Below, piece after piece: positions 42,786-50,860 of a DNA stretch of 64,000 nt. The position numbers and the translations under genes are program-made. The stretch comes from Blastococcus sp. KM273128 (lineage in GTDB: Bacteria > Actinomycetota > Actinomycetes > Mycobacteriales > Geodermatophilaceae), in contig NZ_SSXA01000013.1 of NCBI RefSeq assembly GCF_021698975.1, positions 1 through 64,000 on the forward strand. The letters are read 5' to 3'. The notes beneath the pieces were generated by a model, which saw nothing but the letters and a program-made list of their open reading frames with translations, was not told where the DNA came from and did not search any database. Position 1 is the stretch's first letter. The number at the start of each line of letters is the position of its first letter.

Positions 42786-44582
42786 GTGCCGTCGTCGTCG
42801 CTGATCCTGTCCCGCCGTGACCTGGACTTCCTGCTCAACGAGTGGCTCGACGTCGAGTCGCTGACCAAGCGGGCACGGTTCACCGAGCACTCGCGGGAGA
42901 CCTTCGACGCGGTCCTCGACCTCGCCGAGCAGATCGCCACCGAGCACTTCGCCCCGCACAACCGGAAGGCCGACGAGAACGAGCCGCGCTTCGTCGACGG
43001 CAAGGTCGAGCTGATCCCCGAGGTGTCCCAGGCGCTGCGGGTCTTCGCCGAGGCCGGGCTGATGGCCGGCGAGTTCGACGAGGAGTTCGGCGGCATGCAG
43101 CTGCCGCACGTGGTCGGGCAGGCCGTCTTCGCCTGGTTCAAGGCCGCCAACGTGGGCACCTCGGCCTACCCGTTCCTGACGATGGGCAACGCCCGCCTCC
43201 TGCTGGCGCACGGCAGCCGGGAGCAGATCGACACCTACGTCGCCCCCGAGATCGAGGGCCGCTGGTTCGGCACCATGGCGCTGTCCGAGCCGCAGGCCGG
43301 CTCCTCGCTCGCCGACATCACCACCCGGGCGGTGCCGCAGGACGACGGCAGCTACCGGCTCACCGGCAACAAGATGTGGATCTCCGGCGGCGACCACGAG
43401 CTGACCGAGAACATCGTCCACCTGGTGCTGGCCAAGATCCCCGGCGGTCCGCCCGGGGTGAAGGGCATCTCGCTGTTCATCGTCCCGAAGTTCCTGGTGA
43501 ACCCCGACGGCTCGCTGGGCGAGCGCAACGACGTCGTCCTGGCCGGGCTCAACCACAAGATGGGCTACCGGGGGACGACGAACACGCTGCTCAACTTCGG
43601 CGAGGGCGTGCACACCCCGGGCGGGCAGCCCGGCGCGGTCGGCTACCTGGTCGGCGAGCCGCACAAGGGCCTCACCTACATGTTCCACATGATGAACGAG
43701 GCCCGGATCGGCGTCGGGATGGGCGCGACGGTGCTGGGCTACACCGGCTACCTGCACGCGCTGGAGTACGCGCGCACCCGCACGCAGGGCCGCCCGGCCG
43801 GCGCCAAGGACCCGGCGTCGGCCATGGTGCCGATCGTCGAGCACCCCGACGTGCGCCGGATGCTGCTGGCCGCCAAGACCTACGCCGAGGGCGGCCTGGC
43901 GCTGGGCCTGTACTGCGCCCGCCTGGTCGACGAGGAGCAGACCGCCGAGACGCAGGAGGAGCGCGACCGCGCCCACCTGCTGCTGGACATGCTCACCCCC
44001 GTCGCCAAGGCGTGGCCCTCCCAGTGGGGGCTGGCCGCCAACGACCTGGCCATCCAGGTGCACGGCGGCTACGGCTACACCCGCGACTACCCCGTCGAGC
44101 AGTTCTACCGGGACAACCGGCTCAACCCGATCCACGAGGGCACCCAGGGCATCCAGTCGCTGGACCTGCTCGGCCGCAAGGTCGTCATGCAGGGTGGCGC
44201 CGGGCTGGCGCTGCTGGGGGAGACGATCGGCGCGACGACCGCCCGCGCCGCCGGGACGCAGTGGGCCGGCTTCGCCGCCGACCTCGACGCCGCGGTGGCC
44301 CGGATGGGCGCGGTGACGGCGACGCTGTGGGGCACCGGCGACCCCGACCTCGCCCTGGCCAACTCCCACGTCTACCTGGAGGCCGCCGGGCACGTCGTCG
44401 TCGGCTGGCTCTGGCTGGAGCAGGCGCTGGCCGCCGAGGCCGGGAGCACCGACTTCCACGAGGGCAAGCGCGCCGCGGCGCGGTACTTCTGGCGCTGGGA
44501 GCTGCCCCGCACGCGCGCCTGGTTCGACCTGCTGGAGTCGCTGGACCGCACGGTGCTCGACGCCCGGGACGCCTGGCTCTGA
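42786..44582 (+). CDS. Acyl-CoA dehydrogenase, long FadE5-like form
   Basis: A 598-residue flavoenzyme of fatty-acid beta-oxidation, longer than the usual about 390 residues because of extra N- and C-terminal domains, as in FadE5-type enzymes. The FAD/substrate motif is MALSEPQAGSSLADIT. NKMWISGGDHELTENIVH and the mid-domain TNTLLNFGEGVHTPGG segment are typical. The catalytic Glu lies in IHEGTQGIQSLDLLGRK. A single GTG start at 42786 gives MPSSSLILSRRDLDFLLNEW. A strong hairpin follows the stop. Confidence 0.92.
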   Translation: MPSSSLILSRRDLDFLLNEWLDVESLTKRARFTEHSRETFDAVLDLAEQIATEHFAPHNRKADENEPRFVDGKVELIPEVSQALRVFAEAGLMAGEFDEEFGGMQLPHVVGQAVFAWFKAANVGTSAYPFLTMGNARLLLAHGSREQIDTYVAPEIEGRWFGTMALSEPQAGSSLADITTRAVPQDDGSYRLTGNKMWISGGDHELTENIVHLVLAKIPGGPPGVKGISLFIVPKFLVNPDGSLGERNDVVLAGLNHKMGYRGTTNTLLNFGEGVHTPGGQPGAVGYLVGEPHKGLTYMFHMMNEARIGVGMGATVLGYTGYLHALEYARTRTQGRPAGAKDPASAMVPIVEHPDVRRMLLAAKTYAEGGLALGLYCARLVDEEQTAETQEERDRAHLLLDMLTPVAKAWPSQWGLAANDLAIQVHGGYGYTRDYPVEQFYRDNRLNPIHEGTQGIQSLDLLGRKVVMQGGAGLALLGETIGATTARAAGTQWAGFAADLDAAVARMGAVTATLWGTGDPDLALANSHVYLEAAGHVVVGWLWLEQALAAEAGSTDFHEGKRAAARYFWRWELPRTRAWFDLLESLDRTVLDARDAWL

Positions 44583-44590
44583 GACGACGA

Positions 44591-44620
44591 CGCCCCGCCG
44601 TCCGGGTGGACGGCGGGGCG
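44591..44620. terminator. Bidirectional hairpin terminator
   Basis: CGCCCCGCCGTCC-GGGT-GGACGGCGGGGCG is a perfect 13-bp stem with a tetraloop, between the converging acyl-CoA dehydrogenase and a small membrane gene. Confidence 0.85.
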
Positions 44621-44635
44621 GTCGGTGCGCTCGGC

Positions 44636-44809
44636 TCAGGCCGCGCGCGCGGCTCCCACGGTCTCGGGAGCGGTGGAGCGCGCCTTCGCGGCACGGGTGG
44701 CCGCGCGCTGCTCCTGCTCGTACCGGGCGGTGGACTGGGTGCCCATCGCGATGACCAGGGCCGTCAGGACCAGGAAGCCCACCAGGGTCACGGCCGGCCA
44801 CAACATCAT
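44636..44809 (-). CDS. Small membrane protein with STARYE motif
   Basis: A 57-residue protein: MMLWPAVTLVGFLVLTALVI forms one helix, followed by AMGTQSTARYEQEQR and a basic alanine-rich tail. GAGGAG lies nine bases before the ATG at 44809; GTG 44815 is an alternative. The STARYE sequence just after the helix recurs in the larger membrane protein at 62114, which suggests a shared fold or interaction. It is flanked by a strong terminator. Function is unknown. Confidence 0.62.
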   Translation of the reverse strand: MMLWPAVTLVGFLVLTALVIAMGTQSTARYEQEQRAATRAAKARSTAPETVGAARAA

Positions 44810-45001
44810 CTGCACTCTCTCCTCGCACAACTCGCGGATGCCACCACCGGGTCACGGGCGGCGGCACGTCGTCGGGGCTCACCTTCCCCCGATCTCCGCC
44901 GTCTCAATCGTCGGTTCCAGGAGTTCACCTGAGGGGGTGTGACACGTTGCACAGCTGTTACCGCAGCCGAGCGTGGGTCGGCGACGTGGTTGCATCAGGA
45001 C

Positions 45002-46504
45002 GTGCCCGATGCCACAGCAGCCCACGAGGCCGGCGCGGCTCGCGGCACCCGACCGGTGGCGCTGGTCGTGGCGCTCTCCCTCGGCGTCACCACGCTCTCC
45101 CTGCTGCAGAGCCTGGTCGTCCCGGCGCTCGGGCGGATCGAGGAGCAGCTCGGCGTCTCGCCCGGCGCGGCCGGCTGGGTGCTCACGGCCAACCTGCTGG
45201 CCGCCGCCGTCCTCACCCCGGTGCTGGGCCGGCTCGGTGACCTGAGGGGCGCCCGCCCCGTCATCCTCGGCATCCTGGTCGCGGTCGCGCTGGGCACCCT
45301 GCTGATCGTCACCACGGAGTCCCTGCCGCTGCTGCTGGCCGGCCGCGTCCTGCAGGGCGCCTCCTACGGGCTGTTCCCCCTCTCGATCAGCGTGCTGCGC
45401 CGCGAGCTCCCGGAGGCCCGGCTGAGCGTGGCGATGTCGGTGGTGAGCAGCACGCTGGCCGTCGGCGGCGTGGCCGGGCTGGTCGCCACCGCGCTGCTCA
45501 CCGGGGACGGCGGCGACTACCGCCACGCCTTCTGGCTGGGGCTGGGCATCACGCTGCTGGCCCTGGTGCTCGCCGCGTGGCTGCTCCCCCGCCGCCCGGT
45601 CTCCGCCCGCGGCCGGATCGACTGGTGGGGGGCGCTGGTGCTGGGCCTGGGCCTGGTGCTCCTGCTGCTGCCGCTCTCCCAGGGCCCTGCCTGGGGCTGG
45701 GTCTCACCGGGCACGATCGGCTGCGCCATCGGGGCGGTCGCCGTCCTCGCGGGGTGGGTGGTCCTGCAGCGGCGGACCGCCGAGCCGCTGGTGCGCCCGG
45801 CCATGCTCACCGACCGGCGCACGGTGGTGCCCAACGTGGCCGGGGTGATGAGCGGCATCGCGCTGTTCGCCTCGTTCCTCGCCGTCCTGCAGTACGTCCA
45901 GGCCGACCCCGCCGTCACCGGGTACGGGTTCGACGCGAGCGTGCTGGAGGCGGCAGTGGTCTACCTGCTGCCCGGCGGCGTCGTGGGCATCCTGCTGGCG
46001 CCGTTCGCGGGCAGGGTCGTCGGCCGGGTGGGCGGCCTGCCGACGCTCACGGCGGGCGCCCTGTTCGGGGTCGCGGGCTTCGGGCTGCTGGCCGGGGCGC
46101 GCGGGGAGCCGTGGCTGGTCGTCGTCGCCGGCCTGCTCACCCAGGTGTCGGTGACCGTGGCGTACGCGGCGCTGCCCGCGCTCGTCGTCGACGCCGTACG
46201 GGAGGACGAGACGGGCGTGGCCAACGCGGTGAACTCGATCGCCCGCTCGGTCGGCCAGGCGCTGGGCAGCACGCTCGCGGTCACGCTGATCGCCGGCAGC
46301 CTCGACCCCGCCACCGGGCTCCCCCGGGCCCTGGCCTTCACGCTGGTCGCCCTCATCGGCGTCGTCGCCTCGGCCGTGGTCGTGCTGGTGGCCCTGATCG
46401 GGCTGCGCGGCGACCGTCCGCACCGGCGGCACGACGGGCTCGCCGAGGTGGAGGAGGCGACCGCCGGCGCGGGTGAGTGGTCCCCGGTCTCCGGGGTGCG
46501 CTGA
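45002..46504 (+). CDS. MFS transporter (14-TM, DHA2-like)
   Basis: A 500-residue permease with about 14 helices. TM1 reads LGVTTLSLLQSLVVPALGRI, motif A is VLGRLGDLRGARP, and helices continue to GVVASAVVVLVALIGL before an acidic tail. TM4-5 (FPLSISVLRRELPEARLSVAM) resembles drug or amino-acid exporters of this group. The start is uncertain: GTG 45002 gives a plain N-terminus, while GTG 44939 would add 21 residues; neither has a good ribosome-binding site. No regulator is adjacent. Substrate unknown. Confidence 0.87.
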   Translation: MPDATAAHEAGAARGTRPVALVVALSLGVTTLSLLQSLVVPALGRIEEQLGVSPGAAGWVLTANLLAAAVLTPVLGRLGDLRGARPVILGILVAVALGTLLIVTTESLPLLLAGRVLQGASYGLFPLSISVLRRELPEARLSVAMSVVSSTLAVGGVAGLVATALLTGDGGDYRHAFWLGLGITLLALVLAAWLLPRRPVSARGRIDWWGALVLGLGLVLLLLPLSQGPAWGWVSPGTIGCAIGAVAVLAGWVVLQRRTAEPLVRPAMLTDRRTVVPNVAGVMSGIALFASFLAVLQYVQADPAVTGYGFDASVLEAAVVYLLPGGVVGILLAPFAGRVVGRVGGLPTLTAGALFGVAGFGLLAGARGEPWLVVVAGLLTQVSVTVAYAALPALVVDAVREDETGVANAVNSIARSVGQALGSTLAVTLIAGSLDPATGLPRALAFTLVALIGVVASAVVVLVALIGLRGDRPHRRHDGLAEVEEATAGAGEWSPVSGVR

Positions 46505-46612
46505 GGCCACCGCGCGCTGGTGCGACCGAACCGTTACGGGCGCATCCGGCATGGAACGACACCGTCCGGGGCATCGAGAGGCGCGACCGCCCTCGTCCCC
46601 GGAGGACCACAC

Positions 46613-47665
46613 ATGGCTCGATCCACCGGCTCGTCCAGCCGCGCCAAGGCTGAGACGCGCTTCACCGACAACCGCGCGGGCAACCGCGCCGGCGGCGATC
46701 CCGCGCCGCAGGACGACAACATCAGCGGCACGCGGGCCGACTACGCCCCCACAGGCGCGGACCGCAAGCCCACGACGGGCGGCACGCTGAAGCGCTCGGT
46801 CAAGGAGTTCAGCGAGGACAACCTCATGGACTGGGCCGCCGCACTGACCTACTACGGCGTCCTGGCGCTGTTCCCCGCGCTCGCCGCCCTCGCCTCGATC
46901 GTCGGGCTGCTGACCGACCCGGAGGAGCTCACCACCGCGCTCACCGAGGTGGTCCCGGAGAGCGCGGCGGAGACGCTCGACCCGGTGATCCAGCAGGTCG
47001 CCGGCAGCTCGACGGCGGCCGGGTTCGGTCTCATCCTCGGTCTCGCCGGCGCCATCTGGAGCGCGTCGGGCTACGTCGGCGCCTTCACCCGCGCGGCGAA
47101 CGTCGTCTACGAGACCCGCGAGGGCCGCAAGTTCTACAAGTTGAAGCCGCTGCAGCTGCTGATCACCCTGGTCGGCATCCTGTTCGCCGCCCTCATCCTG
47201 GCGATGCTGGTGCTCAGCGGGCCGGTCGTCGACGCCATCGGCCAGGCCATCGGCCTGGGCAGCACCGTCCTCACCATCTGGTCGTGGGCGAAGTGGCCGG
47301 TCATCCTCGTGCTGCTGGCGCTGATGATCGCGGTGCTCTACTACTCGACGCCGAACGCGAAGCTGCGCGGCTTCAAGTTCGTGACGCCCGGCGCCGGCGT
47401 CGCCATCCTGGTGGCGGTCGTCGCCTCGGCCGCGTTCGCCTTCTACGTGGCGAACTTCGGCAGCTACAACGCCACCTACGGGGCCCTCGCCGGCGTCGTG
47501 ATCTTCCTGATCTGGTTCTGGCTGATCAACGTCTCGCTGCTGTTCGGCATCGAGCTCGACGCCGAGGTGGAGCGCACCAAGGAGCTGAAGGAGGGCGTGC
47601 CGCGGGCCGAGAAGGAGATCCAGCTCGACGCCCGGGCCGAACCCGACGACAAGCAGACGACGTAG
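46613..47665 (+). CDS. YihY/BrkB family membrane protein
   Basis: A 350-residue inner-membrane protein of the YihY/UPF0761 (formerly BrkB) family with six helices. The family block EFSEDNLMDWAAALTYYGVLALFPAL and the end segment YNATYGALAGVVIFLIWFWL with NVSLLFGIELDAEVER are clear. A polar about 60-residue N-terminal tail precedes the membrane part, and an acidic tail ends it. The ATG at 46613 follows GGAGGA. Earlier RNase BN claims for the family are not supported, so function is left open. Confidence 0.88.
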   Translation: MARSTGSSSRAKAETRFTDNRAGNRAGGDPAPQDDNISGTRADYAPTGADRKPTTGGTLKRSVKEFSEDNLMDWAAALTYYGVLALFPALAALASIVGLLTDPEELTTALTEVVPESAAETLDPVIQQVAGSSTAAGFGLILGLAGAIWSASGYVGAFTRAANVVYETREGRKFYKLKPLQLLITLVGILFAALILAMLVLSGPVVDAIGQAIGLGSTVLTIWSWAKWPVILVLLALMIAVLYYSTPNAKLRGFKFVTPGAGVAILVAVVASAAFAFYVANFGSYNATYGALAGVVIFLIWFWLINVSLLFGIELDAEVERTKELKEGVPRAEKEIQLDARAEPDDKQTT

Positions 47666-47681
47666 TCGTCGCACCGCACAC

Positions 47682-47716
47682 CGACGGCCCCCTCCCACCC
47701 CGGGAGGGGGCCGTCG
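47682..47716 (+). terminator. Strong hairpin terminator
   Basis: CGACGGCCCCCTCCC and GGGAGGGGGCCGTCG pair perfectly over 15 bp with a 5-nt loop, 16 nt after the BrkB-family stop. It shares the CGACGGCCC foot with the terminator at 8276. Confidence 0.88.
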
Positions 47717-47822
47717 CGCATGCCCCGAGCGCCGCGGGTGCGCGCTCACGCACCCCTCGTGGGCGTCCCACACGGGCACGAGCGCGCACCGGTGGGCGGC
47801 ATCGGAGCCGCCACCCGGCGCC

Positions 47823-48530
47823 TCAGCGGCTGGTCGGCGGCCGGTCGCCGCGGCGCGCGAGCGGCACCCGCTCCACCAGCCCCGCGACGGCGGCCAGCCC
47901 CGAGCTCACCGCCCGCCCGGCCGGGACGAACCGGTCCGGTACGCGACGCACCCCGGCGTCGACGGCGTCGCGGGTGCGGTCGATCAGCGACAGCGGCAGC
48001 CCGGACAGCGCGTTCCCCGGCGGGCGCCTGGACACCGTCGGGTGCGGCCGGGTGGGCGAGATGCGGGCCACGAGCGCCCAGCGCCGGCCCAGCGCCCGCA
48101 GCTCCTCGGGGCTCAGCCGCTCCTGGAGCCGAGGCAGCAGGACGTCCTCCTCGTCCCGGACGTCCTCCCGCAGCACCTCGACCAGCCGCCGCAGGCGCGC
48201 CGGCCGCTCCGGGTCGTCGAGCCCGCCGCGCTCGAGGGCGCTCACCAGCTCGTTGACCTCCTGGTGCTCCTCCTCGACCTGCAGCGTCAGCGCGTCGCCG
48301 TCGGGCAGCACCCGGCGGATGACCGGCCACAGCACGGTCTCCTCAGCGAAGGCGTGGCTGAACACCAGCCGGTCGATGCGGGTGAGCACCTCCTCCTGCG
48401 CGGCACCCTCGGTGCCGTCGAGCTCGTGCAGCAGCCGGTCGAGCTCCTCGTGGTCGCGGCGCTGGCGGACGAGCACGCTGCCCGGCCCGCCCAGCTCCTC
48501 GGTGGTCTGGTCGGCGATGGATCTGGGCAC
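47823..48530 (-). CDS. Hemerythrin HHE-domain protein
   Basis: A 235-residue protein with a hemerythrin-like four-helix bundle (about 15-145). The likely di-iron ligands are in RDHEELDRLLHEL, RLVFSHAFAEETVLWPVI, EEEHQEVNELVSAL and RDEEDVLLPRLQE. The C-terminal part (about 150-235) is basic and proline-rich with an RTRDAVDAGVRRVPDRFVP segment. Such proteins sense or store O2 or NO, or take part in iron-sulfur repair. The GTG at 48530 has GGAGG upstream. It is divergent from the acyl-CoA dehydrogenase gene. Confidence 0.85.
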   Translation of the reverse strand: MPRSIADQTTEELGGPGSVLVRQRRDHEELDRLLHELDGTEGAAQEEVLTRIDRLVFSHAFAEETVLWPVIRRVLPDGDALTLQVEEEHQEVNELVSALERGGLDDPERPARLRRLVEVLREDVRDEEDVLLPRLQERLSPEELRALGRRWALVARISPTRPHPTVSRRPPGNALSGLPLSLIDRTRDAVDAGVRRVPDRFVPAGRAVSSGLAAVAGLVERVPLARRGDRPPTSR

Positions 48531-48652
48531 AGGAACCTCCGGTCGGTCGATCCTGGTTCCGTGCCCGCGACGCCCGTGCCCCACGCCTGGTTGCACCGGA
48601 CGCCGCCGGGTAGGTGCAGCCCACCGATCCCCACCCAGGAGGCCGCACCGCG

Positions 48653-49834
48653 ATGAGCGACCCGTCGACGATCACGTCGGACTTCTACGACCTCGAGGCG
48701 CTGCTCGACGAGGACGACCGGGCGCTGCTGCACCGGGTGCGGGCCTTCATGGACGAGCAGGTCACGCCGATCATCAACGAGTACTGGACCCGCGCGGAGT
48801 TCCCCCGCCAGCTCATCCCGGCCATGGCCGAGCTCGGCATCGCCGGCACCCCGATCCGGGGCCACGGCTGCCCCGGCCGCTCGTCGCTGGTCGACGGCAT
48901 GATCGCGATGGAGCTCTCCAAGGGAGACCCGTCGATCTCCACCTTCATGGGTGTGCACGGCGGGCTGGCCATGGGCTCGATCGACCTCTGCGGCTCCGAG
49001 GAGCAGAAGGAGCGCTGGCTGCCGGCGATGGCCCGCATGGAGCTCATCGGCGCGTTCGGGCTGACCGAGCCCGACCACGGCTCCGACGTCGCCCGCGGTC
49101 TGCGCACCACCGCCCGCCGGGACGGCGACTCGTGGGTGCTCGACGGCGAGAAGAAGTGGATCGGCAACGCCAGCTTCGCCGACCTGGTCATCATCTGGGC
49201 CCGCGACGTGGAGACCGACCGCGTGCTCGGGTTCGTCGTCGAGCAGGGGACGCCCGGCTTCACCACCGTCGACCTGCAGGACAAGATCGCGCTGCGGGCC
49301 GTGCAGAACGCGCACATCACCCTGGAGGGCGTGCGGGTGCCGGAGGAGAACCGGCTGCAGGAGGCGCACAGCTTCCGGGAGACGGCGAACGTGCTGCGGG
49401 CGACGCGCGCCGGCGTGGCGTGGTCGGCCGTCGGGTGCTCGCGCGGGGCCTACGAGCACGCGCTGCGCTACGCCCTGGAGCGAGAGCAGTTCGGGCAGAA
49501 GATCACCGAGTTCCAGCTGGTCCAGGACCTGCTGGTGCGGATGCTCGGCAACATCACCGCCTCGGCCGCCATGTGCGCCCGGCTGTCGCAGCTGCAGATG
49601 GCCGGCACCATGACCGACGAGCACGCGTCGCTGGCCAAGGCGTTCTGCACGATGCGCATGCGCGAGACGGTCGGCTGGGCCCGCGAGCTCATGGGCGGGA
49701 ACGGCATCCTGCTGGAGAACCACGTGGGCCGGTACGTCGCCGATGCCGAGGCGATCTACTCCTACGAGGGCACCCGCGAGGTCAACACGCTGATCGTCGG
49801 GCGGGGGGTCACCGGGGCGAGCGCCATCGTCTGA
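48653..49834 (+). CDS. Acyl-CoA dehydrogenase (glutaryl-CoA dehydrogenase-like)
   Basis: A 393-residue acyl-CoA dehydrogenase. FAD motif FGLTEPDHGSDVARGLRT, then GEKKWIGNASFADLVIIWAR, and the catalytic Glu in YSYEGTREVNTLIVGR. The combination of that end motif and the N-terminal DEDDRALLHRVRAFMDEQV is typical of glutaryl-CoA dehydrogenase and near relatives (lysine/tryptophan degradation), but the glutaryl-binding arginine cannot be confirmed by eye. The ATG at 48653 follows AGGAGG. The stop is 4 nt from the converging binding-protein gene. Confidence 0.88.
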   Translation: MSDPSTITSDFYDLEALLDEDDRALLHRVRAFMDEQVTPIINEYWTRAEFPRQLIPAMAELGIAGTPIRGHGCPGRSSLVDGMIAMELSKGDPSISTFMGVHGGLAMGSIDLCGSEEQKERWLPAMARMELIGAFGLTEPDHGSDVARGLRTTARRDGDSWVLDGEKKWIGNASFADLVIIWARDVETDRVLGFVVEQGTPGFTTVDLQDKIALRAVQNAHITLEGVRVPEENRLQEAHSFRETANVLRATRAGVAWSAVGCSRGAYEHALRYALEREQFGQKITEFQLVQDLLVRMLGNITASAAMCARLSQLQMAGTMTDEHASLAKAFCTMRMRETVGWARELMGGNGILLENHVGRYVADAEAIYSYEGTREVNTLIVGRGVTGASAIV

Positions 49835-49838
49835 GGGG

Positions 49839-50735
49839 TCACTGGGCGTCCCACCAGTCCCGCGCCGCCTCCGCGGGCGTGCGCCCGTCGATCTCCACCG
49901 CCCGGTTGAGCTCCACCAGGTCGTCGGTGGTCAGCCGGGCGCTCGCGCCGTCGAGGGCCTCCCGCAGCGGCTCCCCCCACCGGTCCAGCACCTCCGCCCG
50001 CACCATCGGCACCACGTTCTCCCGCGGCTGCAACCCGCGGTCGTCGGCCAGCAGCACCAGCGGCGCGGTGGCCAGCCGCGCGTCCGTCGTCTCCAGCATC
50101 CCGACCTGCACCTGCCCGGACAGCAGCGCCTCGAGCGTCCCCGCCCGCGACGGCATGCTGGTCACGGTGCCGAACCGGAGCCCGTAGACCTGCTCGAGGC
50201 CGAGCAGGCAGAACGGCCGGTCCGGGCACTCCGGCGGCCCGCCGAAGGTGAGCTCGCCGGCCAGCGGCGCCAGGTCGGAGAGCCGGCTCACCCCGTGCTC
50301 CGCGGCGAACTCCTCGGTGACGACGAAGCCGTTCTGGTCCTCCGCCGCGGCGGGGGTCAGGACGTCGACCCCGCGCCCGCCCATCGTGCGGGAGAGGACG
50401 GCGTGCATCTGGCCGGGCTCCTCCGGCGGCCGGGGGAACTGCGGCCGGGCGAAGGAGAGCGCCGTCCCGAGGTAGTCGACGACGACGTCCACCACGCCCT
50501 GTTGCAGCGCGGGGGACACCACCTCCCGGGTGCCGATGCCGTGCAGCACCGAGACCGGCAGGCCGCGGCGCCGGACGGCCTCGGCGTAGACCTCGACGAG
50601 GATCTGGTTCTCGGAGAAGTCGTAGGAGGCGAAGCGGACCACCCCCGGGTCCCGCGGCAGGGGCTCGGCACGCGTGCAGCCGAGGACGGCGGCGAGCGCC
50701 ACCAGCGCCGCTGCGAGGGCCCGGCCAGCGCGCAC
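49839..50735 (-). CDS. Glycine betaine/choline-type ABC substrate-binding lipoprotein
   Basis: A 298-residue exported lipoprotein. Signal: VRAGRALAAALVALAAVLGC with the lipid-attachment Cys at about 20. The body matches OpuAC-type quaternary-amine binding proteins (RFASYDFSENQILVEVYAEA, QQGVVDVVVDYLGTALSF, MPSRAGTLEALLSGQVQVGM, ARDWWDAQ end). The typical aromatic cage cannot be verified. GGGAGG precedes the GTG at 50735. No permease or ATPase genes are adjacent, so it is an orphan receptor here; the BCCT transporter at 57023 handles related solutes. Confidence 0.83.
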   Translation of the reverse strand: MRAGRALAAALVALAAVLGCTRAEPLPRDPGVVRFASYDFSENQILVEVYAEAVRRRGLPVSVLHGIGTREVVSPALQQGVVDVVVDYLGTALSFARPQFPRPPEEPGQMHAVLSRTMGGRGVDVLTPAAAEDQNGFVVTEEFAAEHGVSRLSDLAPLAGELTFGGPPECPDRPFCLLGLEQVYGLRFGTVTSMPSRAGTLEALLSGQVQVGMLETTDARLATAPLVLLADDRGLQPRENVVPMVRAEVLDRWGEPLREALDGASARLTTDDLVELNRAVEIDGRTPAEAARDWWDAQ

Positions 50736-50860
50736 GGCAGCCACCTCCCGGCCGCACCGCCGCCCGCCTGCCGGGGGCGGGCACGCGGAGGCGCCACCGT
50801 AACGCCGGACCGCGGGGAAAGGGATGGTCCGCGTGCCCGGGCGGGTGGACCATCTCGGCC

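Noticed and set aside
47284-50187. A 967-residue plus-strand open frame
   Set aside because: It crosses the BrkB, hemerythrin and acyl-CoA dehydrogenase loci out of frame and has no recognisable domain.
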